Positions 15,414-22,577 of a stretch of DNA of 23,300 nucleotides are shown here, in pieces. The notes below the pieces were generated by a model. It ran no database searches. It worked only from the letters and a program-made list of their open reading frames with translations, and had not been told where the DNA came from. A program made the translations under genes and the position numbers. Location of the stretch: the NCBI GenBank assembly GCA_017354595.1, contig JAFMQQ010000002.1, positions 1 through 23,300 on the forward strand. Direction: 5' to 3'. Origin of the DNA: Micromonosporaceae bacterium. Its GTDB lineage: Bacteria; Actinomycetota; Actinomycetes; Mycobacteriales; Micromonosporaceae. Position 1 is the stretch's first letter; each line of letters starts with the position of its first letter.

Positions 15414-17396
15414 ATGGCCACGGTCGCCGCTGCACCGGCTGGACGTGGCCGCCGCCGGGCACGGCTGCTGGCTGGGGCAGTCCCGCTGCTGCTGTTGCTG
15501 GGCTTCGTGTTCCTCTGCGTTGCAGCCCCGCTGTTGTGGGGCGACCCGGCGTCCGCGACGCACGTCGCCCAGGCTGGGCAGGGCACCTCCGTCCGCCACT
15601 GGGCGGGTACCGACGACCTCGGGCGTGACATCCTCGCGCGTACCCTCGTCGCCACCCGCAACTCGCTGCTGCTGGCGGTACTGGCCACCATGCTCGGCGG
15701 CGCGGTCGGCGTCGGCCTGGGGCTGGTGGCAGGCAGCTCGCGGCGCCTGGGCCGGTTGGTCTCCGCGGTCATCAACGTGCTGCTGGCCTTCCCCGCGCTG
15801 CTGCTGTCCATCTTCTTCGCCGTCCTGTTCGGCCTCGGTTCGGTCGGCAGCGTGCTCGCCGTCGGTGCCGCGTTCACGCCAGGTTTCGCCCGCATCACCC
15901 AGACGCTGACCGCGGCGGTGGTGGGGCGGGACTACATCGACGCGGCCCGGGTGCTCGGCCGCCGCCCGCTGTCCATCGCGTTGCGACACATCCTGCCCAA
16001 CATCGGCGAGCCGGTGCTGCTGTACTCCACCATCCACATTGGTACCGCGATCCTGTCGTTGTCCGGGCTGAGCTTCCTCGGCCTTGGGGTACAGCCGCCG
16101 AGCTACGACTGGGGACGGCTGCTGTCCGACGGCCTCACCCGGGTGTACATCTCGCCGGGCGCCGCCCTGGCGCCGGCCGTGGCCATCGTCCTGGCCGGGC
16201 TGACCTTCAACATGCTCGGCGAATGGCTGTCCGACCTGATCGCCGGACGGGAAAGCGGCGCGCTGCCGGCCGGCCCGCCTCAGGTGTCCATAGTGGACGC
16301 AGAGGCCGACGACGGCACGCCCGGCGACCGGCTGCTGGAAGTACGCCACCTGCGGGTCATCTACCCCGGCCACCGGGGTTCGGTCGCCACTCCGGTCCGC
16401 GATGTGTCGTTCCGCCTGGCGCCCGGGCAGACATTGGGGATCGTCGGCGAGTCCGGCTCCGGAAAGAGCTTGACCGCCTCCGCGATCGCCCAGCTCATCG
16501 ACGCCCCCGGCGCGGTCGACGCACAGACCCTGCGCTTCCTCGACCTGGACCTGCTGGACCGGCAGGCCGTGGACAAGGTGCTGGGTCGCAGCATGGCGAT
16601 GGTGTTCCAGGATCCCGGCGAAGCACTCAACCCGGCCATCAAGATAGGCACCCATCTCCTCGAACCGGCGATGATCCACCTCGGCGACCCGAAGCCGGTG
16701 GCCCGGCGCAAGGCGTACGACGCACTGCGAGCAGTGGCCATCGGCGATCCCGCTCGCCGGTACCGGCAGCACCAGCACGAGCTCTCCGGTGGCATGAAGC
16801 AGCGGGTGTGCATCGCGATCGGCCTGATGGGTGAGCCCAAGTTGCTGATCGCCGACGAGCCGACCACCGCGCTGGATGTCACGGTTCAGCGCCAGATTCT
16901 CCGGCTGATCGCCCGCATCGGTCGGGATACGGGCGCCGGCATGCTGTTCATCTCCCACGACATCGCCGTCGTCGCCGAGGTCTGCGACCGCGTGGCGGTA
17001 ATGTACGCCGGCTTCGTCGTGGAACAGGCCCCGACCGCGACACTGCTGGCCGGGCCGGCTCATCCGTACACCGCGCTGCTGGTCGCCGCGAGCCCGACGA
17101 TGACCACGGACAAGGTCGCGCCACTGCCCGCGTTGGACGGACGGATGCCATCCCCGGATGCCGAACTTCCGGGGTGCTACTTCGCCGATCGGTGCCCCCG
17201 CGCGGACGCCACCTGCACCGGGCACCGGCCGCCGCTGCTGCGCATCGCCGGATCGCAGGCGCACCGCGTCGCCTGCTGGCATCCGTTGACCGGGCCCGAC
17301 CGGGCGAACGACGCCGGGACCAACGACACACGGACGAACGACACGGGGACGAACGACACGGGGACGAACGCGACCCGCGAGGAGGCGCCGCTGTGA
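15414..17396 (+). CDS. Fused ABC importer permease (DppC) and ATPase (DppD)
   Basis: This 660-residue polypeptide joins a DppC-type permease (about residues 1-285) to a DppD-type ATPase (about 300-640). The permease half shows the GTDDLGRDILARTL motif (about 64-77), several transmembrane helices and the EAA-like DYIDAARVLGRRPLSIALRH. The ATPase half has Walker A GESGSGKS (about 344-351), Q-loop FQDPGEALNP, signature LSGGMKQR (about 457-464), Walker B LLIADEPTTALD (about 478-489) and H-loop ISHD (about 513-516). The Cys-rich tail GCYFADRCP...CWHP typical of DppD is present. No stop or frameshift separates the halves. The extreme C-terminus is a GTNDT repeat. It overlaps the second ATPase by GTGA. 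Confidence 0.93.
   Translation: MATVAAAPAGRGRRRARLLAGAVPLLLLLGFVFLCVAAPLLWGDPASATHVAQAGQGTSVRHWAGTDDLGRDILARTLVATRNSLLLAVLATMLGGAVGVGLGLVAGSSRRLGRLVSAVINVLLAFPALLLSIFFAVLFGLGSVGSVLAVGAAFTPGFARITQTLTAAVVGRDYIDAARVLGRRPLSIALRHILPNIGEPVLLYSTIHIGTAILSLSGLSFLGLGVQPPSYDWGRLLSDGLTRVYISPGAALAPAVAIVLAGLTFNMLGEWLSDLIAGRESGALPAGPPQVSIVDAEADDGTPGDRLLEVRHLRVIYPGHRGSVATPVRDVSFRLAPGQTLGIVGESGSGKSLTASAIAQLIDAPGAVDAQTLRFLDLDLLDRQAVDKVLGRSMAMVFQDPGEALNPAIKIGTHLLEPAMIHLGDPKPVARRKAYDALRAVAIGDPARRYRQHQHELSGGMKQRVCIAIGLMGEPKLLIADEPTTALDVTVQRQILRLIARIGRDTGAGMLFISHDIAVVAEVCDRVAVMYAGFVVEQAPTATLLAGPAHPYTALLVAASPTMTTDKVAPLPALDGRMPSPDAELPGCYFADRCPRADATCTGHRPPLLRIAGSQAHRVACWHPLTGPDRANDAGTNDTRTNDTGTNDTGTNATREEAPL
17307..17366 (+). 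repeat. 15-bp in-frame tandem repeat at the C-terminus of the permease-ATPase fusion
   Basis: Four 15-base units begin AACGAC (17307-17321, 17322-17336, 17337-17351, 17352-17366); the last two are identical, and a degenerate fifth (AACGCG) follows. They encode NDAGT-NDTRT-NDTGT-NDTGT, a hydrophilic tail just before the stop at 17394-17396. Because the unit is a multiple of three, copy number can change without breaking the frame. A role beyond a flexible tail is not visible. Confidence 0.85.
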
Positions 17397-18337
17397 CGGG
17401 CGCACTCGCGGTGCAGAACCTGACGGTGCGGTACGGCGCCTTCACCGCCGTGTGCGGCGTCTCGTTCGAGATACCACCTGGCTCGGTGCTCGGACTGGTC
17501 GGCGAGTCCGGCTCGGGCAAGAGTAGCGTCGCCCGCGCGATCGTCGGTCTGACCCCGTCGCGCGGTGCGATCCGCCTCGGTGACACCGACCTGTCGGCCG
17601 GGCCGGTCGGCCGTACCCGGCAGGTCCGGCGGCGGGTGCAGCTGGTGTTCCAGGATCCCCGCGGCTCGCTCGACCCGCGTCTGCATGTCGGCGACAGCAT
17701 CGCCGAAGGCATGCGGGGCGGCCGTAGGTCGGCCCGGGTGGCAGAACTGCTCGAACTGGTCTCCCTGGACCCCCGCGTCGCCGAGCTGCGGCCGCACCTG
17801 CTCTCCGGCGGGCAGCGCCAGCGCGTCGCGATCGCGCGTGCCCTCGCCGCCGAGCCGGCGGTGCTGATCGCCGACGAGGTGACCGCATCGTTGGACGTAT
17901 CGGTACAGGCGGTGGTGCTCAACCTGTTGCGGCGCCTGCAACGTGACCTCGGCCTGACCATGCTGTTCATCAGCCACAACCTGGCCGTCGTCCGGTACGT
18001 GAGCGACGAGCTCGCGGTCATGTTCCATGGCCGGATCGTCGAGCAGGGCCCGGCGGAGGAGGTCATCGGCGCACCTGAGCACCCGTACACCCGGTCGCTG
18101 CTCGCGGCCATCCCGCAGGTCGGCGAGCGGCGCCTGCTCTCCGATGACGCGGTCGAGGCATCGGTGACCGGCGACCCCGCCCCACCACCCGGCTGCGACT
18201 ACCGCCTGCGTTGCCCGGTCGGACCGGCGGTCCGCCCGGGCATGGAGATCTGCGAAACCAGCGACCCAGCGGGCGGGAAGGACGACCGGCTGCACCTGGC
18301 CGCGTGTCATCTCGCCGAGCCTCGGGCGCCCACGTGA
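17393..18337 (+). CDS. ABC importer second ATPase, DppF/OppF type
   Basis: This 314-residue ATPase completes the importer. Walker A is GESGSGKS (about residues 36-43), the Q-loop FQDPRGSLDPR, the signature LLSGGQRQRVAIARAL (about 137-152), Walker B VLIADEVTASLDVS (about 159-172) and the H-loop ISHN (about 191-194). In the Walker B/D-loop stretch the usual Pro of ADEPT is Val (ADEVTASLD), a conservative change that leaves the catalytic Glu intact. The C-terminal oligopeptide-transporter domain has Cys residues in the GCDYRLRCP...CHL pattern. GTG 17393 overlaps the fusion-gene stop. It should form a heterodimer with the ATPase half of the fusion. Confidence 0.93.
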   Translation: MTGALAVQNLTVRYGAFTAVCGVSFEIPPGSVLGLVGESGSGKSSVARAIVGLTPSRGAIRLGDTDLSAGPVGRTRQVRRRVQLVFQDPRGSLDPRLHVGDSIAEGMRGGRRSARVAELLELVSLDPRVAELRPHLLSGGQRQRVAIARALAAEPAVLIADEVTASLDVSVQAVVLNLLRRLQRDLGLTMLFISHNLAVVRYVSDELAVMFHGRIVEQGPAEEVIGAPEHPYTRSLLAAIPQVGERRLLSDDAVEASVTGDPAPPPGCDYRLRCPVGPAVRPGMEICETSDPAGGKDDRLHLAACHLAEPRAPT

Positions 18338-18391
18338 CCGTCCACCCGGGACCGTCCACCCAGGACCATCCACTCGGGACGGTCCACCCGG
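18336..18391. repeat. Four-copy 14-bp tandem repeat between convergent ATPase and lacI genes
   Basis: Four units of 14 bases follow one another: GACCGTCCACCCGG, GACCGTCCACCCAG, GACCATCCACTCGG and GACGGTCCACCCGG. The first begins inside the ATPase stop codon (TGA 18335-18337) and the last ends 3 bases before the lacI stop (18395-18397), so the array is essentially the whole intergenic gap. Copies differ by one to three bases. No T-tract or strong hairpin makes it a standard terminator. Confidence 0.85.
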
Positions 18392-18394
18392 GTG

Positions 18395-19513
18395 CTACCG
18401 GGGCGGTGCGGTGCTGCCTCGGACGACCAGTGTTGTGGGCAGCTCGGTCCGGCTGCGCGGCAGTACATCAACGTCCGTGTCGGAGGCGCCCGCGGCGAGT
18501 ACCGTCCGGGTCGCCAGCTCGCCAAGCGCCCGGATCGGCTGGCGCACGGTACTGAGCGCCGGCAGCACCCATTGCGACATCGGAACGTCATCGAAGCCGA
18601 TGACGCTCATTTCGTCCGGCACCCGGAAGGACCGCTCCTGCACCGCCGCGTACACCCCGAGCGCCTGTTCGTCGTTAGCGGCGAAAATCGCGGTCGGCGG
18701 CTGGGCGATGTCGAGCAATGCCAGGGCGGCCGCCTTGCCCGACGCGTAATGGAAGTCGCCGTGCTGTACCAGCGCGGGATCGAAGGCCAGCCCGGCACGT
18801 TCCAGCGCCGCCCGGTACCCGGCGAGCCGGGCCTGGCTGCACAGGTACCGCATCGGCCCGGTGATGGTACCGATCCGGCGATGGCCGAGGTCGATGAGGT
18901 GTGCCGTGGCGGCCAGGCCGCCGCCCCAGTTGCCGGCCCCGAACGACGGCAGGTCCGACTCGAACTCGCCGACCGGATCGACGAGAACCATCGGGACCTC
19001 CGCGTTCACCAGGCGCCGGTGGTCGGCGGCGGACAGGTCGGAGAGCGCGAGGATCGCACCGAGCGACCCGCGCGCCTCGACCTGTCCGAGCCAGGATCCG
19101 GTATCGACGCCGCCCGGCTCGTGCGTCGAGACGACGACACCGACATGGGCCCGCCGGGCGGCTGCGTCCACGCCTCGGATCAGTTCGGCGGCCCACGGAG
19201 AACCGGCGTCGTTGAACAGGATCTCGATCAGTTCGCTGCGCCGCTGGCGGCGCCGGTTCCCGGTCGACCGGGGCGGCTTGACGTACCGGTGCTCGGCGAG
19301 GGCGGCCCGGACGAGGGCACGGGTGGTAGCGGAGACATCGGGTCGGTCGTTCAGAACTTTCGAAACTGTTGCGACCGAAACTCCGGTCGCCCGGGCAATG
19401 TCGGCGACCGTCGCCCGCACCCCGGTGTCCCCGTCGGCGCCTCCGAGGGCGGCGGTCGAACCCCGGCGAACCTTTGGCGATGGCCGTGCCTCACCCATCC
19501 TGGCCGGCCGCAT
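18395..19513 (-). CDS. LacI-family transcriptional regulator
   Basis: This 372-residue regulator has an N-terminal helix-turn-helix, TVADIARATGVSVATVSKVLN (residues 35-55), followed by a periplasmic-binding-protein-like effector domain (SELIEILFNDAGSPWAAELI, FAANDEQALGVYAAVQE, VIGFDDVPMSQWVLPALSTV, VRQPIRALGELA) typical of GalR/LacI proteins that bind sugars or sugar acids. The segment after the HTH is Arg-rich (RSTGNRRRQRR) in place of the common AARSL hinge. ATG 19513 is chosen because GGAG lies 6 bases upstream (19520-19523); ATG 19534 has no site. Even so, about 30 residues precede the HTH. It lies beside the importer and shares the TCGAAACAC word with the divergent promoter region, so it probably represses that module and itself. 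Confidence 0.9.
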   Translation of the reverse strand: MRPARMGEARPSPKVRRGSTAALGGADGDTGVRATVADIARATGVSVATVSKVLNDRPDVSATTRALVRAALAEHRYVKPPRSTGNRRRQRRSELIEILFNDAGSPWAAELIRGVDAAARRAHVGVVVSTHEPGGVDTGSWLGQVEARGSLGAILALSDLSAADHRRLVNAEVPMVLVDPVGEFESDLPSFGAGNWGGGLAATAHLIDLGHRRIGTITGPMRYLCSQARLAGYRAALERAGLAFDPALVQHGDFHYASGKAAALALLDIAQPPTAIFAANDEQALGVYAAVQERSFRVPDEMSVIGFDDVPMSQWVLPALSTVRQPIRALGELATRTVLAAGASDTDVDVLPRSRTELPTTLVVRGSTAPPR

Positions 19514-19559
19514 CCATGTCTCCGAAACCTCCATCGAAACTGCGTACGGGTCGGCGCCG

Positions 19560-19574
19560 ATTCTAGTGTTTCGA
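19560..19574 (-). promoter_or_regulatory. lacI promoter -10 with adjoining candidate operator
   Basis: On the - strand TCGAAACAC (19566-19574) is followed immediately by TAGAAT (19560-19565), a 5-of-6 match to TATAAT. A transcript would start about 40 bases before ATG 19513. The operator word would occupy the spacer between -35 and -10, a position suited to autorepression. No clear -35 is seen. A second related word, AGTTTCGATGG, lies at 19531-19541. Confidence 0.5.
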
Positions 19575-19634
19575 GGTCCGGGTGCGAGGGCGGGTCGTGC
19601 GACCGCGGGAGCCAGGGCGACCCTAGTGGTCCGT

Positions 19635-20285
19635 CTAGCGCTTGCGGACCAGGGTGACGCCGTCGCGCAGCGGCAGCATCACAGTGTCGACCCGGTCGTC
19701 GCCGGCGATCGCGTCGTTCAGCTCGCGGATCGCGATATCCGCCGGCTCCTGGTAGGCCGGATCGGCGACCCGGCCCTCGCGCAGCACGTTGTCCAACGCG
19801 ATCAGGCCACCCGGGCGCAACCGCCGCACCAGCTCCTCGTAGTAGGCCGGGTACCCGGTCTTGTCGGCGTCGATGAAGGCGAAGTCGATCCGCTCGTCGG
19901 TCGGCAGCCCGCGCAGCGTCTCGATCGCCGGCGCCAGCCGCAGCTCGATCCGGTCGGTCAGCCCGGCCCGCTCCCAGTACCGGCGCGCCACGGCCGTCCA
20001 CTCCGCGCTGACGTCACACGCCAGCAGCCTGCCGTCCGGCGGCAGCGCCCGGGCGACACAGATCGCCGAGTACCCGGTGAAGACGCCCACCTCCACCGCG
20101 TACCGGGCGCCGACCAGCCGCGCCAGCATGGCCAGCAGCTCGCCCTCGTCCTGGGTGATCTGCATGCTCAGCTGGTCGGGCAGGGTCGCCGCGGTCTCGG
20201 CGGCCAGGTCCCGCAGCACATCGTCAGCGGGCCGGCAATGGGCGAGCAGGTAATCGCTGACGGTGGGCGAGATGATGTCCGGCAT
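19635..20285 (-). CDS. SAM-dependent O-methyltransferase (CCoAOMT-like, family 3)
   Basis: This 216-residue cytosolic enzyme matches the small cation-dependent O-methyltransferase family that methylates catechol-like hydroxyls. The SAM motif is EVGVFTGYSA (residues 65-74). The metal/catalytic residues are Asp139 and Lys142 in FIDADKTGYPAYYE and Asp165-Asn166 in LDNVL. Length and motifs are complete. ATG 20285 has no ribosome binding site, but a TAGCGT box lies 6 bases upstream, which fits a leaderless transcript. The gene is divergent from the barbiturase-family enzyme with only 21 bases between starts. No link to that enzyme is evident and the acceptor substrate is unknown. Confidence 0.9.
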   Translation of the reverse strand: MPDIISPTVSDYLLAHCRPADDVLRDLAAETAATLPDQLSMQITQDEGELLAMLARLVGARYAVEVGVFTGYSAICVARALPPDGRLLACDVSAEWTAVARRYWERAGLTDRIELRLAPAIETLRGLPTDERIDFAFIDADKTGYPAYYEELVRRLRPGGLIALDNVLREGRVADPAYQEPADIAIRELNDAIAGDDRVDTVMLPLRDGVTLVRKR

Positions 20286-20291
20286 ACCTGG

Positions 20292-20301
20292 ACGCTATCG
20301 T
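20292..20301. promoter_or_regulatory. Overlapping divergent -10 elements of two leaderless genes
   Basis: The + strand TATCGT (20296-20301) lies 5 bases before ATG 20307. The - strand TAGCGT (20292-20297) lies 6 bases before ATG 20285. Both fit the TANNNT pattern at leaderless-start spacing, and they share two base pairs. Any -35 elements would lie inside the opposite gene; none is convincing. Confidence 0.4.
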
Positions 20302-20306
20302 GAGCC

Positions 20307-21413
20307 ATGCCCGATCCGATCGAGGTCCGCAAGGTACCGCTGCACCACGTCAGTGACGCGTCCGGCCTCACTGACCTGATCGACAGCGGGGTCATCGAGG
20401 CCGACCGGGTGGTCGCCGTCATCGGCAAGACCGAGGGCAACGGCGGAGTCAACGACTACACCCGGATCATCGCCGACCGGGCCTTCCGCGAGGTCCTGCT
20501 CGCCAAGGGCGGCCGGGACGAGGCCGCGGTGCGCGCCATCCCGATCGTCTGGTCCGGCGGTACCGACGGGGTGCTCTGTCCGCACGCCACCATCTTCGCG
20601 ACGGTACCGCCGCAGAGCGCACCGCGCACCGGCGAGCCTCGGCTGAGCGTCGGCTTCGCGATGAGCGAGCCACTGCTGCCGGAGGAGATCGGCCGCACCG
20701 CCATGGTGGCGAAGGTGGCGACCGGGGTACGCGAGGCGATGGCGCGCGCCGGCATCACCGACCCGGCGGATGTCCACTATGTACAGACGAAGACCCCGCT
20801 GCTGACCATCCACACGATCCGCGACGCGAAGGCGCGCGGGCGAGCCGTGTGGACCGAGAACACGCACGAGTCGATGGACCTCTCCAACGGCACCACCGCG
20901 CTCGGCGTCGCCACGGCGCTCGGCGAACTGGACCGGGTCGCCGACTCCGACATCCTGCACAACCGGGCGCTGTACTCCTCGGTCGCCTCCTGCTCCTCCG
21001 GCGTCGAACTGGACCGGGCGCAGATCGTGGTGGTGGGCAATGTGGCCGGCATCGGCGGCCGGTACCGGATCGGGCACGCGGTGATGCGCGACGCGCTGGA
21101 CCAGGACGGCATCTGGTCGGCGATCCGCGATGCCGGGCTGCCGCTGCCGCAGCGCCCGCACCACAGCGACCTGGACGGCCGGCTGGTCAACATCTTCCTC
21201 AAGTGCGAGGCGTCGGCCGACGGTCTGGTACGCGGCCGGCGCAACGCGATGCTGGACGACTCCGACGTGCACTGGCACCGGCAGATCAAGGCGTGTGTGG
21301 GTGGGGTGGCGGCCGCGGTCACCGGCGACCCGGCGGTCTTCGTCTCGGTCTCCGCGGCACACCAGGGTCCCGACGGCGGCGGCCCGGTCGCGGCCATTGT
21401 GGACCTGAGCTGA
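20307..21413 (+). CDS. Cyanuric acid amidohydrolase/barbiturase family ring-opening hydrolase
   Basis: This 368-residue protein belongs to the AtzD/TrzD/barbiturase family, which hydrolytically opens cyanuric acid or barbituric acid rings. The family is built of three repeated domains, each giving a Lys and a Ser to a pseudo-threefold active site. All three pairs are visible: Lys41 (GKTEGNGG) with Ser83 (SGGTDG), Lys162 (TKTPLL) with Ser230/231 (CSSGVEL), and Lys299 (FLKCEAS) with Ser347/349 (SVSAAHQGP). The GPDGGGP end is typical. Cyanurate and barbiturate members are hard to separate by eye. The nearby NCS2 permease and Mo hydroxylase would fit barbiturate, the oxidation product of uracil, but the operons are 10 kb apart. 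Confidence 0.9.
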   Translation: MPDPIEVRKVPLHHVSDASGLTDLIDSGVIEADRVVAVIGKTEGNGGVNDYTRIIADRAFREVLLAKGGRDEAAVRAIPIVWSGGTDGVLCPHATIFATVPPQSAPRTGEPRLSVGFAMSEPLLPEEIGRTAMVAKVATGVREAMARAGITDPADVHYVQTKTPLLTIHTIRDAKARGRAVWTENTHESMDLSNGTTALGVATALGELDRVADSDILHNRALYSSVASCSSGVELDRAQIVVVGNVAGIGGRYRIGHAVMRDALDQDGIWSAIRDAGLPLPQRPHHSDLDGRLVNIFLKCEASADGLVRGRRNAMLDDSDVHWHRQIKACVGGVAAAVTGDPAVFVSVSAAHQGPDGGGPVAAIVDLS

Positions 21414-21437
21414 CCCGACGACCGGGCCGGCCTAGGT

Positions 21438-21479
21438 CATCCGGTCGACAGGCACGGCCATCCGGTCGACAAGCACGGC
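21438..21479. repeat. 21-bp tandem duplication downstream of the amidohydrolase
   Basis: Two adjacent 21-base units, 21438-21458 and 21459-21479, both starting CATCCGGTCGACA, differ at one base (G or A at the fourteenth position). They lie 24 bases after the amidohydrolase stop. Apart from these and the -10-like box before the ROK gene, the 126-bp gap shows nothing else. Confidence 0.85.
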
Positions 21480-21527
21480 GTCCGGCGTGGCAGGCCGGGC
21501 CGCGCGCCGACCCCCAGGCAGGCCGCA

Positions 21528-21533
21528 TACGAT
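21528..21533 (+). promoter_or_regulatory. -10 element of the ROK-family gene
   Basis: TACGAT matches TATAAT at four of six positions and lies 6 bases before ATG 21540, the spacing expected for a leaderless mRNA. There is no clear Shine-Dalgarno sequence in between (GCGGGA). No -35 is recognised. Confidence 0.35.
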
Positions 21534-21539
21534 GCGGGA

Positions 21540-22577
21540 ATGTCTGATGCGGGCACCTCCAGGGACTGGGTCGTGGTCGGCCTGGACAACGGCGGGACCA
21601 CCAACAACGCCACCGTGCTCGACGCCTCCGGCCGGTTCCTGCCGGACCGGATGATCGAGTCGCCGAGCCTGGTCAAGGAGGGCCCGGCGGTGGCGATCGA
21701 GGCGATGGTCGAGGCGCTGGAGAACGTGCTCAAGACGACGGGTACCGACCAGACGACGGTACGGGCGGTCGGCCTGGACACCCCTGGCCCGGCGACCGCC
21801 GAGGGCGTCATCTCCTCCAAGGGGGCCACCAACTTCGTGCACCCCGACTGGTACGGCTACGACGTGCGGACGGCGCTGGAGAACCGGCTCGAGCTGCCCG
21901 TGGTGTACAGCAACGACGGCAACGCCGCCGCGCTCTACGCGCACCACGTGCACTTCGGCGCCCTGTCGCCGGAGCGCTCGTCGCTCGCCGTCATCATCGG
22001 TACCGGCCTGGGTGCCGGGCTGGTCGAGTCCGGCCGGGTGATCCGCGGCGCGGCGGGCATGGCCGCCGAGCTGGGGCACGTGAGCATCCCGCTGGACGGG
22101 CTGCTCGAGGCGGACCAGCCGGTACCGCGGTGCAACTGCGGCCTGTCCGGCGACGCGGAGAGTTTCGCCTCGCTCACCGGGATCGAGAAGAACCTGCTGC
22201 CCTACTGGCTGACCCGGTACCCCGACCACGAGCTGGCCAGGGCCGAGTCGCTGGCGAAGGCGGCGCGGCTGGTCCGCGGGTATGGCGAGCGGGGCGACCC
22301 GATGGCGCGCAGGATCTTCGAGCAGCAGGCCGCCGCGATCGGCCGGCTGTTCACCATCGCCTCCAACTTCACCGATCCGCACGCGTACTTCCTCGGCGGC
22401 GGCGTGGTCGAGGCGCAGCCGCAGTTCCGCGACTGGTACCTCGCCTCGGTGCAGCGCTACACGGCGTTGCGCGAGGAGCAGGCGCGGGTGGCGCGGTTCG
22501 CGCTGGTACCCGACCGGGACATGGCCGGGGCGCGCGGCGCCGCGCTGGCCGCCCTGGACATGGTCGGCCCGCCGTGA
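21540..22577 (+). CDS. ROK-family protein (sugar kinase-like) with altered zinc motif
   Basis: This 345-residue protein has the ROK/ASKHA layout: phosphate-1 loop GLDNGGTTNNATVLD (about residues 14-28), LDTPGP (about 80-85), NDGNAAAL (about 122-129) with the catalytic-base Asp, phosphate-2 GTGLGAGLV (about 153-161) and AAGMAAELGHVSI (about 172-184). The ROK zinc motif CxCGxxGCxE reads CNCGLSGDAE (about 199-208), so the third Cys ligand is Asp. No HTH precedes the domain, so it is an enzyme-type ROK protein, probably a sugar or amino-sugar kinase. The substrate is not predictable. It follows the amidohydrolase by 126 bases and appears to have its own promoter. Confidence 0.88.
   Translation: MSDAGTSRDWVVVGLDNGGTTNNATVLDASGRFLPDRMIESPSLVKEGPAVAIEAMVEALENVLKTTGTDQTTVRAVGLDTPGPATAEGVISSKGATNFVHPDWYGYDVRTALENRLELPVVYSNDGNAAALYAHHVHFGALSPERSSLAVIIGTGLGAGLVESGRVIRGAAGMAAELGHVSIPLDGLLEADQPVPRCNCGLSGDAESFASLTGIEKNLLPYWLTRYPDHELARAESLAKAARLVRGYGERGDPMARRIFEQQAAAIGRLFTIASNFTDPHAYFLGGGVVEAQPQFRDWYLASVQRYTALREEQARVARFALVPDRDMAGARGAALAALDMVGPP

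Noticed and set aside
12748..15462. A 904-codon open frame on the - strand across the importer genes
   Set aside because: It is antisense to the lipoprotein and permease genes, which have complete family motifs. Its translation is low-complexity Arg/Gly/Asp/His-rich, as expected for a shadow frame in GC-rich DNA.
19350..19385. TTTCGAAACTGTTGCG-like words as a further LacI operator
   Set aside because: They lie within the lacI coding region that encodes the conserved VSVATVSKVLN recognition helix, so the similarity is more easily explained by coding constraint.
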